Positions 1 through 11,400 of a stretch of 64,000 nucleotides of DNA are shown here, piece by piece. The stretch comes from Paraspadella gotoi. Lineage: Eukaryota; Chaetognatha. The notes under the pieces were generated by a model. It searched no databases and was not told the DNA's origin. It saw only the letters and a program-made list of their open reading frames with translations. The first letter of the stretch is position 1. Each line of letters starts with the position of its first letter. The translations under genes and the position numbers were made by a program. The DNA lies in contig CM119266.1 in NCBI GenBank assembly GCA_051294375.1, positions 6,465,431 through 6,529,430 on the forward strand, read 5' to 3'.

Positions 1-934
1 GCGGCGGTCGCGCCGGCGAGGAGGCCGGGTAACGTTTTGGCGAAGCACTTCCCTCGCTCTCGCTGGAGGAAGTCGCCAATGGCGTGGGGGGCAGCGTCGA
101 CGCTTCTTCCATCGTCTCGACGTCGACCGGTTCCGTCTTGATGGCGAACGTCGCCGGAGACGCGAATTCTTCGCCGACGAGAGGTTGGTACTTGACGTCA
201 TCCTCGGGGAAGACGACTTCGCTGGAGACTCGATCGAAGCCCGGTTCACGTTTGATGGTGATGGCGGCCATCGGCGGAACACGCCGGTCGTAAGTCCGGC
301 AGGCGGAATTGCCGAACTCAACGTTGACGATCCTCGAAGGGTCGACCGGCTGCGGGGAGGGCGCCACACGCGGACGCTCGTTCGCCGAGGATAGGGGATC
401 GACGAGAAATTGGGGATCGAGAGATTGGGGATCGAAGAGGGAGTTGGGGTTGAGTAGGGAGAGAGAGTAAGAGTGATCTTCGGAAACCGGACGCGGAGAA
501 TCGAGGACGCGATCCTCGTCCAGAAGATATTCCTTCCATGAATCGGACTCCAACGCGTTCGAGGAGGCGACGGGAGGATTGGAAGCGAATGGCACGGAGA
601 CGAGATGTCGGAGGGCGGGAGAGAGGCGGCCGTCGAGCGGGGCGTCGGAAAGGGAAGTCGACGAGGCGTTGGAATAGAGTTCGGCACATGAGAGGGCGTC
701 GGCGAGAAGGAAATCGCCGTCGACTCGGACGAGACGATCCTCTTCGGAGGAAACGCAGCCGTCGGGAATCCATCGAGGATCCAAAGCGAAAGAGTCCAGA
801 CAATGCGCGTTGAAATCCACGCCCGTATGGAGGGTATCCAAAGGAAAGAGGTCAGTTTCGAGTTTGGACACTTTGTCAAAGATCAAAGAATCATCGGCGT
901 TGAGAGACGCGAATCGCGAAATGTCGGAATCCAT
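1..934 (-). CDS. CREB3L: CREB3L1/CREB3L2-type (OASIS/CrebA) bZIP transcription factor, N-terminal part, partial
   Basis: The minus strand reads open from an ATG at 934 to the window edge: 311 codons, no stop and no intron seen. The N-terminus is acidic and Ser/Pro-rich, as in an activation domain. Around residues 281-310 it has the LPPTP...SESEGSASP...SSPARP pattern found upstream of the bZIP in vertebrate CREB3L1/L2 and insect CrebA. Two IKxE sites (IKRE at 227-230, IKTE at 265-268) match the psi-K-x-E sumoylation consensus. The bZIP, transmembrane helix and S1P/S2P cleavage sites that define this ER-tethered family would lie left of the window and cannot be checked. Family members are released from the ER by proteolysis and activate secretory-pathway genes. 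Family placement rests only on the PPTP/SP region and overall composition. Confidence 0.72.
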   Translation of the reverse strand, partial: MDSDISRFASLNADDSLIFDKVSKLETDLFPLDTLHTGVDFNAHCLDSFALDPRWIPDGCVSSEEDRLVRVDGDFLLADALSCAELYSNASSTSLSDAPLDGRLSPALRHLVSVPFASNPPVASSNALESDSWKEYLLDEDRVLDSPRPVSEDHSYSLSLLNPNSLFDPQSLDPQFLVDPLSSANERPRVAPSPQPVDPSRIVNVEFGNSACRTYDRRVPPMAAITIKREPGFDRVSSEVVFPEDDVKYQPLVGEEFASPATFAIKTEPVDVETMEEASTLPPTPLATSSSESEGSASPKRYPASSPARPP

Positions 935-2729
935 GACGTTGGTCTTTGGGAATATGACGGGAAATAATATCTCGCGACTATCGCTATGTTCACGCACACA
1001 TTGAGCAAACTTGAAAGCTGTGGAAATAAAAAGTTATTTTACACTTTGTTGCGGATACTCCGAAAGTTTAATAAAATTTCGAGTAAGACACTTTTTTTAA
1101 ACTTTCTTTCGTATTTCGCATGTAAATTTAAAAAGAACATTCGCCAAAGCAAACTACTTAGACAAAAAATAAACATAAAAGACATTTGAATTCTCCTTTT
1201 TCTTTTTCCTTTTCCAAAGCGACTGCAGTGGTTTTATGCAAAGCCCGGGTGACAACAATCCCGGAATGAAAGGCAATATTGTTTGAACGTTAAAATAGGA
1301 CATAAAATATTGTCACGAATGAAAAGTGGCAGGAGTATACGCTAAAATTAAATCGATCGACGAAGAAAAAGATTTGAGAGATTTCGAATTTATCGGACAA
1401 AAAAAATTAACTAAGTAATCGCAGGAATAAAAAAAACAGCGAAAATTGCAAAGAAAAAAGGCTCAGCCGAATTCGAAAATGAAAAAGAAGGTTAAAGATC
1501 GGACAATTGACGGTAAAGCGGCAATTACGCACGGGCGGGACGTACAGAAACTTGAGGGAGTACTCGGGCGTAACTATTCTTCGAAAGGATAAGGCGTTTT
1601 AAATTTGGACCGCTAGAACTGGTTTCTTTTAGATGACCGGTTTTTTTTTTTCTATTGACGTCGAAACCGTCAGAATATAAGAAAAAATAGAGGGAAAGAC
1701 AAAAACGTAGCTTAATTTAAGACGATAATTGTAAAATCGTAACAAAGAATCCATTTCTGAATACAATGATGATAAAAGAACCAAAAATGAGGTTGCAGTA
1801 TTTTCAATTAACTAACGTCGCTGCGTCCGTATGTCGGATCGTTCATTCAATTTGTTAATACTATTATAGCAGTGTGTATAATATTAATATATAAAATTTG
1901 TAATAAAAATCTTAAAATGCAAATTTTTAGTAAAAATTGTGACCTTTAATATATGTGCCAAAGTTTAGCGGAGGGATTGTATATTCTAAAACTAAATAGA
2001 AGATAAAATAAAAGGCCCAATTGTTTCACTTGGGCGAAATGTTAGCCCAGATCTTGGACAATAAAACCAACCGGTTTTTGGTCGAAAGAAAACTGACCAG
2101 TGAGCAGGGAGGAGGCAGAGTTGGTGATTCAGATTCAGCTTTCATTCACTATTCCGATAATAAATCACCAAGAAAACTAAAAATTAAAAGATACCAAGTG
2201 CCCCATTAGTTTAAAATGTAATGAAAATATATGGATTGGCTCCACGCGTTTAAAAAAGTTATCTCCGTTTTTGTTATTTTAGCTCAAAAACATTTGACTG
2301 GAAAAATTCCAAAATTTAATATGTTTATCAGCTAAAGTTCATGAAACCGCTAAAGAATATCGATAATTACCTTCGAGTTTGTTATCTGAAAAAAAAAATC
2401 GACTTTAAAAAATTGGTTCGTTGGAAAAGAGTCTGACAAAATTTGATTCTCGCAAATAATTGCCGAATTATTGCAGATAACAAACGCAAATAGCGTGAAA
2501 TTTCGGCACAGCTGCGAGAGACATATCCGAGGACGAACCGGGAAAAAAGTTAACTTATCTCACTAGGGTAAAAGAAGAAAAACTACGGGCCCTTTGGTGG
2601 GGTAGAAAACTAGGAAAAAAAAGTTTATCAGCATTCTATGTACTGGGTATGGAAATAGAGCCACACAGACCAGGGATACTAAACTTTTCAATATATAAAT
2701 GATTCTAAACCTTGTTTCTCAATTTATTA

Positions 2730-2782
<53 letters not shown>

Positions 2783-3683
2783 CCGCCGGTCTCTGAATTC
2801 ATTCCTCGAAGTGCTTTCGAAAATGGATAACGGCCGGAGATCGACCCCCTGTTAAATAAGGCGGCCTCAAAACTCGTTACCAGTAGTGAAGACAGTTTTG
2901 TCGGATTCGCCGGCGAAAGTAGCAGCAGCAGCAGCATAAGGCTGAAGCGGCCGCCGGTGGGCAGCGAGATTTGAGAAAGAAGGAAGAGAACGAAAATAAA
3001 TGAAAAAAATGAAAAAAAAGAGAGAAAAAGTAATGAAAAACTGCGCAAAATCAAAAAGCCCTTCACTCTTCTAGCGAGGAACTGGGGAACGCAACAGGTG
3101 GCAGAAAAGGGGCCAAAGCCGTGAAATCTAGACGGCGACCTCGAGGTTGAATAAGCCCGAATGAGAGAGGGACGCTACTCGGCAGAGAGGGCGGGTGGTG
3201 GAAAGTAGTAAATCAAATAACTGCTAACGCACTGACGCAGAGAATGAAATGCCTTGTGATTTTAAGGAAAAACTTAAAGACTAATACATATTCCATTCCA
3301 AATTAGCTATTAAAGAATTAAAAGATGTGATTTAATATATCTCAAACCAATTTTTCCTTGTGAGGTTTTCATCGTAACTTGATATGGGCGAGGTATGAGG
3401 ATGGAAAAATTAATTTTGTTGTGAATAAAATTTAAAGCCAAAGACTTTCAAGTGAAAGGTCAATAATCTCAACAATATCACAGCATGGAACACTGAAAAT
3501 TATATTTCAGTGAATATTTATAATATAAATATATATAATATAAATATATAAATATAAATATTATTTATATGACCATCAAAAATAAAATTAAAAACCAGAC
3601 AGCAGATAACAAGGATTACTCTAGTATATGTACGTAAATCAGATTTGTTGGACATAAAAAAAACTATTATTAGTTTCGTGATA
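935..3683. other. AT-rich intergenic region with an AAT microsatellite
   Basis: This lies between the 5' end of the CREB3L gene and the 3' end of the KASH5-like gene. I see no convincing coding exon. It is mostly AT-rich single-copy-looking sequence. A pure AAT/ATT trinucleotide run sits at about 2731-2780, followed by a GC-richer purine tract to about 3200. The part just above 934 should hold the CREB3L promoter and 5' UTR, but no core promoter motif is clear enough to call. Confidence 0.6.
2731..2780. repeat. AAT trinucleotide microsatellite
   Basis: About 17 uninterrupted AAT units. They create artificial poly-Leu/Ile translations on the minus strand that should not be read as protein. 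Confidence 0.95.
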
Positions 3684-5678
3684 TCACCAAGTTGGGTATT
3701 TACTGGGACAGTGTTTTATCCATCTAGTTGCAGCTAAGCACCGAGAACTGTTTGAAGAGCATTCTAAAGCAATCAAAACATTGAGTAAAATCCAAATGAT
3801 AATTAAAAAAAAGATGATGAAAATAAACATGGTAAAAACACAGAATTTGTTATCAACTGAAATTAGCGATATCGAGGGTTTAGAGACTTTCTCGCGTGAC
3901 GGGGAATTTAACTTTCCTACTTTTTGTGCCGGTTCCTCATACGGCTGAAGAAACTTTTCTTGTAAGCATCTGACTTGATCAATTGTTTCCTTTATCAACA
4001 GTTTCAGCTTAATATTAGAATTGTTCTTAGATTCATCCAAGTTTAAGGTGCCGTTCAATGTAGTTAAAATATTTTTGAGATCTTCTTCTATGTCAGAGTC
4101 AGCAATTTTAAGCTCTGACGCACTAATGGATAATCGTGTTTTTTCATGACCCAAAAGAGGAATGTCACTATTGGGATTATTCAAAATGCTTTCTTGAATG
4201 AGATCGCACAATTCTTCATGAATAGAAGATTTCGCGGGTTTCAAACTTTTTGTTGGCGTTTTATCAGGTGGGCTTAGAGAAGTTATATCATTAGAAATGG
4301 AAAAATCCTGAACATTTATAGACATTTGATTTGGGTCAAAGTATTCATCAAACTCTTTTGATATTGTTTCTAGATTCTTAACAGCTGCTAATTCCATTTT
4401 AGCGTCAATTAGATCTGTTTCTATTTCTGTTTTTTTGTGAACAAGATTGCTTAAATCTGATTCCATAACAAACAACTTACCGCGAAGATTAAAAATTTCT
4501 TGATTTTGAGATTGGACACTTTTCGCTAAGGCGGACTTCTCTTCATCCAAAACAGTACAGAGAGTTTGCGATTCTGACAATTTCTTGGATAAGATGTCGT
4601 TGGAATTATAAACATTTTCCAACTCTTTTTGTAGGTCCTTGTAATCAGTATTACGGCAATCTAGCTCTTTTTTAACTGAAGTAACATAATCTTCTTTCAT
4701 CTTGTTATTTTCTACTAAAAACTCCCTTTGATCTTCTAGGTTTTTTATGTCCTCTGTCAATAATTCGGTCTTTTTCTTTAAATCTTCTAATTTGCAGTTA
4801 ACCGTTTGTAGTTGACGATTTAATTCTTTTTTTTCTGATAAGCTGTTTTGAACAGTTTCTTCAGCTAGCTGTAAATTTTTTTTAAGGCCTTTATTTTCTT
4901 CTTGAAAGGAAGCTATTGTTGCAGTTAAGGATATTATATCAAAGCTTCTTTCTGTTTCGAAATTTTCTCTTCCTCCAAAGCCAGTCGTAATCAGAGAGGC
5001 ATCTAATGGACTGTTAGTAAATGACTGATCAATTACCTGGCAGGATAACCTGGATGCATTAACTTTGGGACTTGATAAAATGCTTTGCGTAATATTATCA
5101 ATGTTAAATCGCTTTTCCTCACTGGGTATCTGCTCAATTTGTGACGCCCACAAGGAACATTTTTGGCAAAAAAATTCGCTTTCAATGACCGGGTCGACGT
5201 TATTAGGATCAAGAGTTGATTGTAAATTTCGCAATTGATCAATTTTATGGGCGTCAGAATCGCTTAAAAGAACTCTTATATAATTAAGCAATTCTGAAAC
5301 CTTAACTTTTCCACTGCCTTCATGGTCGCAAGAGTAAAATACGGCATTAAAAAGGGAATCATCAACGCTACCATGATTACTTTCTTCATCATTCATTGGG
5401 GAATCTAATGAATCTGTCGCTTCATTTACAACTTGAGCACCTCGATCTTTGAAATTTGCGGATTTGTGCTGAGGGTCGGAATCAGACCCAAATGAAGAGA
5501 TGCTGGAGTGTTGAGATTCTTCCGAAATATTGATCAATTGACCAACTGAAATTCGTCTCGGTGGTGTTTCAGTTGCTGGACTAACGCATTCTGACAAGGA
5601 TGCGGTATCAGATATTGATTCAACCGAAACATTAAAATCCGACAAATTTAGTAAATTATCTACTTTTACTTTATTCAT
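3684..5678 (-). CDS. KASH5/LRMP-like EF-hand, coiled-coil, tail-anchored membrane protein
   Basis: Single-exon frame of 664 residues. An acidic Ser-rich N-terminus is followed by an EF-hand pair. The first loop (residues 118-129, starting DHEGSG and ending in Glu) has the acidic and Gly positions needed for calcium; the second (from about D157) is degenerate. Residues about 244-440 form a long coiled coil with Lys/Glu/Leu heptads. A hydrophobic helix at about 613-637 is followed by a 26-residue luminal tail. This order matches KASH5 (CCDC155), which tethers dynein to the outer nuclear membrane, and the related LRMP/JAW1. The tail has two Cys but lacks the PPPX terminus of canonical KASH peptides. 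The homologue could therefore sit at the nuclear envelope or the ER. No intron is needed, but a 5' UTR splice acceptor appears at 5904. Confidence 0.72.
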   Translation of the reverse strand: MNKVKVDNLLNLSDFNVSVESISDTASLSECVSPATETPPRRISVGQLINISEESQHSSISSFGSDSDPQHKSANFKDRGAQVVNEATDSLDSPMNDEESNHGSVDDSLFNAVFYSCDHEGSGKVKVSELLNYIRVLLSDSDAHKIDQLRNLQSTLDPNNVDPVIESEFFCQKCSLWASQIEQIPSEEKRFNIDNITQSILSSPKVNASRLSCQVIDQSFTNSPLDASLITTGFGGRENFETERSFDIISLTATIASFQEENKGLKKNLQLAEETVQNSLSEKKELNRQLQTVNCKLEDLKKKTELLTEDIKNLEDQREFLVENNKMKEDYVTSVKKELDCRNTDYKDLQKELENVYNSNDILSKKLSESQTLCTVLDEEKSALAKSVQSQNQEIFNLRGKLFVMESDLSNLVHKKTEIETDLIDAKMELAAVKNLETISKEFDEYFDPNQMSINVQDFSISNDITSLSPPDKTPTKSLKPAKSSIHEELCDLIQESILNNPNSDIPLLGHEKTRLSISASELKIADSDIEEDLKNILTTLNGTLNLDESKNNSNIKLKLLIKETIDQVRCLQEKFLQPYEEPAQKVGKLNSPSREKVSKPSISLISVDNKFCVFTMFIFIIFFLIIIWILLNVLIALECSSNSSRCLAATRWIKHCPSKYPTW

Positions 5679-5681
5679 ATT

Positions 5682-5903
5682 TCAACAAGCAGCAGAAATA
5701 TGAATTCTTTTTCCCTCTATGTAGTTTTTAAAGTAGGTAAATATTCTCAATTTAATATTTATTATTCTTTTAGCGGGCCAAATTTGAGCTTTTATAACAA
5801 AAATTATATGTTGTGTAAGGAGTATTTCCGACAGATTCGCCAATAAGTGATAGTGTTCAATGTTCAGGGGCGACTGTTCAGGCGTGGTAAGGAAGTTGGA
5901 CAT
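5682..5903 (-). other. Upstream ORF ending three bases before the KASH5-like start
   Basis: On the minus strand a pyrimidine tract ending TTTTTTTCCAG (about 5904-5915) is followed directly by an ATG and a 73-codon frame. Its TGA lies three bases upstream of the main ATG at 5678. It resembles no family I know. The simplest reading is a 5' UTR exon carrying a uORF that could limit or couple translation of the downstream frame. It may equally be chance. Confidence 0.3.
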
Positions 5904-8499
5904 CTGGAAAAAAAGGGGAATATTATTATGTCCAATTAATTACTAATATTACTGATACTATTTTTTTCAACTGCAATATGAGCTAAAAAGGTCAAGTCTA
6001 CGGTTGCTCTTAAAAAATTATTTGTATTAAATTAACTATTATTATTAAGACGGGAACCAATTGTCTCATTGGCAAAACTGAACTGACAATCAAATAAAAT
6101 TTTTACGCGCAAAAACTTAAATGTGTAAATTTGAATTATAATAACTATCTTTTTCCCAGAGCAATTGCATATTGCACTATATATCTATAAAGAGTTTAAA
6201 TACAGAACGCTTCATATTTAAAAAAAATTGGTATGAGGGGCCCCTTATTCATACAGGTGGAACTATTCATGCAAATTTTGATATTTATGAAGAAAATTTA
6301 ATGCGTTAGCTTCCATCAAACGTTATCAATAATAAAAAAATGGAAAGGCTGTTGAAATTAAAACTATCTTTTTGAGATTTTAGGAGAGGGACTTTCTATC
6401 TTTGCTTCAATTTTTTTCTTCTTTTTTAGACTTTTTAAACTGTCTTATAAAAGACTATAGCGAATTTAATACTTACTTATACTTGTAAGCGCGAGTAATA
6501 GTAATAAAACAGAGGATGGTCCAGTTAATTTATAATACGGGATGTGAAAGTGGTCGATGTGAAATCGTGCATTCTTCAATACTGACTACAATTTATCTAA
6601 AAATCTGTAAAATCATATTAGATTAGCACCTGCAAAAATAAACATTAATCGACTTACCAAAATCGAGAGGCTTATAGCTAAAGTATTATGTACTCGGTAC
6701 TAACTACTATATTGAAAATTCTGCAAATATCAAATCGAGAGCTCTCAAGGATTTAAGCGTAAATTTTAATCCATATGAATTATGTCCCTTTTTGAGTCTA
6801 AACTAGTAACTTAGTGAATGTCAGTTATAAAAGATTAAAAAAGAAGTTATGTAAACATTAATATAAAAAATCGAAAGTAAACGCTGTCAAGAGTACGATA
6901 TACACCCAAGCATCTTAATTCTAAGTAAATAGTAATATTAAAATAGTTATTTTAACCAAATAAATTTTGTACTCCAATAGGACATTAACAACACGATATT
7001 ACATCATAAAATTTAAATAAAACAAATAGGTTCAAAGGTCAAGTGTGGTGGTGATATGATTAATTACTTAAAACAAACACAGAACAATACAGGAGAGTAA
7101 TACTGCTACTTCACAAACATGATGGGACTCATGGCATACTTCAAAATATAAACTCCGTAATAATAATTACAAAAATGAATAAGATTCAATAGAATCCCCA
7201 AAAAATAAAACCGGATTTAACATTAAACAATGCGACAGAAAATGAAATCTATAATTTATATAGATCTTCATAAAATCTCAATGCGATTAATGAGCAAGAT
7301 TAAACCACGGCATTTACCGACGGCAGTTAATCATTTAAAAACAGTATTTAAAATTTTAAATGATGTAAAACAGATTTGATTTTAAAAACTAGTAGTTATA
7401 GGGGAGAGAAATTAAAATCAGAAACTCATCTTAGTTGATACCTATTGAAAAACTACTACTAATAATAATAATAATGGTAGTATACAGACACTTTGGTGTT
7501 ATATAAATTGGCTGCTCACAGGCTGGGTAAAAGATCTTATATACATAGAAAAAAGAATATATAAAAATTATGACTTATATTACATTCCATGAAACTTAGA
7601 TTGAATAAAATGAGAAGAGGTAGAACTAAAATGAATTAATGTCGACAAGCACTAGTATGTAAAATGCAACTTTCCAACTTAAAGTAAAGATGCCAATGAG
7701 CAGAAAGGGATTTATTGAAGTTAGGAAAGGAAGCTAAACCGCTTGCAATGCAATAGTATAGGGAACCTGGCAAGTACAGCTTAAGAATCTGGCGCTTATG
7801 TGCCATAAATTTGTGGATCGTCAAAAATAAAGTAAAAACCATGCAATGTTTTATCTTATCATTAAAAAACTTCTTCAAACTGTATTAAGGTTTTACTGAG
7901 ATTTATAAAAGTTTTTTTGAAACAATTTATGTACTACCAGGCAGCCACAAAATTCTCCATTTGTTTCAGCATATGGATTATGGCAAGGAATACAACTGTG
8001 CAATTGAATATGTTCTTATTTAAGATATGCTATGCAGCATTTCATTTTGCGTAAAAATGGTGAAAGTGACTGGAGAATATTACATTGAATCGTTTGCATA
8101 GTTAAATCGGTTCAAATCCCCCCATAAATTTAAGTAGTTATTGGGTCAATAAAGTGTAAAAATATAATTCCCACAACAAGATTAGCTTATCATCAAACAT
8201 AACCTTTTTTGGGGGGACACGCATCACTTAAATCACAGTTTATAAGCGTAAAACACAGACATTACATTAACGACTAGTCTTTTGTCATCTTTACCCGGAA
8301 TTTCGGGGTAATAGGGCCATTTCATATTTTCTATATAAGCCAGCTAATCTCGCGAAAAAATTTTAGTCCTACGGGTCTTTGGTATCATAATGATAATTAT
8401 TAAGCGATCTTTTCCGATATTGATACGACTACCAATCATTTTTCCCCAAACGAAAAATTTTGCTTTACATAACAATCAAGCCTCCCTCATAGAATGTTA
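5904..8499. other. AT-rich intergenic region, no gene seen
   Basis: Between the KASH5-like gene and the 3' end of the MARVEL gene. No ORF resembles a protein. Short AT-rich simple repeats are present, for example near 7461. At about 6209-6290 there is a decayed match to the left end of the MITE at 10644 (CTTCATATT..., then GGAACTAT...AATTTTGATATT), probably a deleted relative. The lower-coordinate end of the 3' UTR of the MARVEL gene must lie here. Confidence 0.5.
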
Positions 8500-11400
8500 T
8501 CAATAAGCCGGAGATGCGGCTCCTCCCTGTCCGTAATCGGGATTGGCCTGAGTGTGGGACTGCTTTGTCTGTCCGGGTCCGAATTCGCCGGATCGCCAGG
8601 CGGTGTATTTCCGGAAAGCGTCAAAGCCATAGCAGCCAATAGCCGGGATTGCGAACACCTGAACGGAGATAAGAATAATAAGTCAAAATGGAATAAACCC
8701 ATTTAGGCATACTATATATAACTCTATTCGAATCATAACGACGAGTCGAACGATGAAAGTTAGTATCTCAGAACTGGGTTATTTAACAATATACACTGCG
8801 GCGCAAAAAAAAGAAGACACTTCTTTCACACCGAAAAAACTATTGGATGGATGAATTTCAATGAGATATAGAAACATAAAACAAAGCTTATTGAAAGATA
8901 AAGCGATTGGTTCAGGTCCCATTAAAATCGATCAAAGCGTCCAAAAGTTATAGGACGTCAAAGTCGATTGGTACAAAACATCTGACGAGAATAAATTAAT
9001 TTTAATCAAAAAAAGTTTCTGACTTTTCCTTATTATAATATATTTATAATATGAAATTAGCTGAACAAATTCAGCATCAAAAATCTGTATTCAGTAAGGA
9101 TAGGTGTCAACCATTTTTCAACTTAAATTAAATTAAAATAAATAAGGAAATTATATAAACAAAATAATGTTTTAAAAATAAAAAAAAAGCAGTTGAGTGA
9201 TAATTTAGTTTCAAAGCTTTTTAAAATCAAAGTTTTTTTATGGCATCTCATGTTAAAGCAGACTATTATAAACTCTTACAATTATATAAATTTTTTTTAT
9301 CATAAAATTATGTTTTGATTTTAAGATTTCTTTTAATAAAATGATTGTTTTCAATATTTATTATTAAAATACCATATTTAGCAGCAATTAAAAAAATTAC
9401 AAATTTCTTGCCAACCTTTTTATATGTTTAATTTCATTATGATTTTGTTAATTCTATATTATAAATATCAGTCAGAAAAAGAAATGTCAGCAATACTAAC
9501 CTTTGGAAATTACTTCTTCCCAATTCCATTTTAAGACTCAGACTTTAAAGTCTTGCTATATTCCACTACCTGAACCAATTCAAATTTTTCTTGCAACAAT
9601 CGATAGCTCATTAAAAGAGCTTTTTAAAAGAGCTATACTTTTTATATATATTTTTTAAAAACTAAAAAAGAAATAGTGGTGTATTTAAATCTACCTAGTT
9701 CTTCTTTTTTTTTGCGCCGCAGTGTATATGTAAAATTTAACTACGTGTAAAAAGAATATTAAGCAATTGTTTCTCAAGCCCTCGGCAAACGTATCCATAA
9801 TTATAAACTTATAGACGAGAGGCTAAACCTTGAGATCTTCATGATTAATTTGATTATTCATCATAATCTGACCATCGGAAAGTGTGCATTTTACGAACAT
9901 TTAACAAAGCCCATACGTTCAGCACAGCAGATACATACCCGCACTAACACTTACCCCAGCAGCAATAGAGGCCCCTCTCGATCCTCCTGAGTAAACGGGG
10001 GCGGCAAACATACAGATCATACCGATGACGAAGAGAACGGCCAGACCAGCGCAGTAGACGGCCTCCTGCGCGCGACAGAAACTTATGAATAACATACCCC
10101 TTATCATTATTATCATGAAATTAATTTTAGGAATAAAATAATGAATGTATATTTTTTATTAGTTGTGCTGATGTCATAAACCACTAACAGAAATTGATTT
10201 GCAGGCGCAAGTGGTCAATTGATTTAAATCAATTTCGCAACCTCGCAACCATAAAAATAGAGTGAATGACCAATTTGACCATACGAATTTTGAAGGGTAC
10301 TTACCACAAGGTACCAGGCGATTTTGATTCTGTAGACGACGCGAAAGAGATAGAGTAGGAGTAAGATGGCCGTGCAAGTGATACCCGTCGTCGCGTGGAA
10401 CTCGTAATATCCCTCGGCCGTGTTGAGCGAAACGCCTGAGCAGATGGCGCCGATCAGGCAGGCCGCCTGGGAATTTAAGGGGCATGGGAGGAAAGAAAAT
10501 TTAATGGGTAAAACTTTACCGGTGTTTTGGCGTCTTTTGAAAAATCACCTAAAATATTTATTTTTTAAAAAAATGTATGACCATATTGATTATTTTATTA
10601 TATTATATTATTTTATTCGGAATCTCGTTTATAATCCTTATTACAGAAGGCTTCATATTATAAAATGTAGTATCCCATTTTTGTGACCAGAATCTGTTCC
10701 CACCAAACTACCCGTTCAAATTTAATGAAATTTTACATTTAGAGTGCTAATGACTATATAAATGGAACTATCGAGGCGAATTTTGATATTCAACCCCTGA
10801 CAAGGGCCAAAAAATGCTAAAATTTTTTTTTTCATTTTTCAAAATTTTTTAGTAGCATCAGGAGCCTTGACGTTTTAAACATAAGAAAAAAACATTTTAG
10901 AACTAAAATTGATAAATTTTCAATAATTAAGCAAGGTTGAAGATGCATGGTTCATCGTTTTACTTTTACTAGCTAAAAATTATGGTAAATGATTATTTTT
11001 GAGGTAATAAATACGTTTTGTGGAAGAGTAAACGTCTGTGCAACTGTTCAAAACAAAAATAATTAAAAAATTTGAAAAAAATTTTTAACCATTTTTTACC
11101 CCTATGGGTGAGCCCGGGGGGCCCATATCTCGGCTCAGCGGTCAAATATTGAAAATTGCCTCGATAGTTTTATTAGTATTCACATAGGGATCATTCATTC
11201 CAAATTTCAATAAATTTGGTCCAGTATTTTTGGTCACAAAAAAGGGGTACCACATTTTATAATATGAAGCCTTCTGTACATAACCTAATAATATTATCAA
11301 CTGGGCTTATTTTTACATTTGCGGACCGGGATTTTGCGGTCAGTTATTTGTTTTTTTCTTCTTAGTAGCAACGTATAGAAATCTCGCTGCGGAAAAATAA

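Noticed and set aside
318-803. 161-codon minus-strand ORF rich in Arg/Ser/Pro
   Set aside because: Out-of-frame shadow of the CREB3L coding frame, which is open over the same bases and has recognisable motifs.
2719-3066. 115-codon Leu/Phe-rich minus-strand ORF resembling membrane helices
   Set aside because: Produced by the AAT microsatellite and a purine tract; no natural protein composition.
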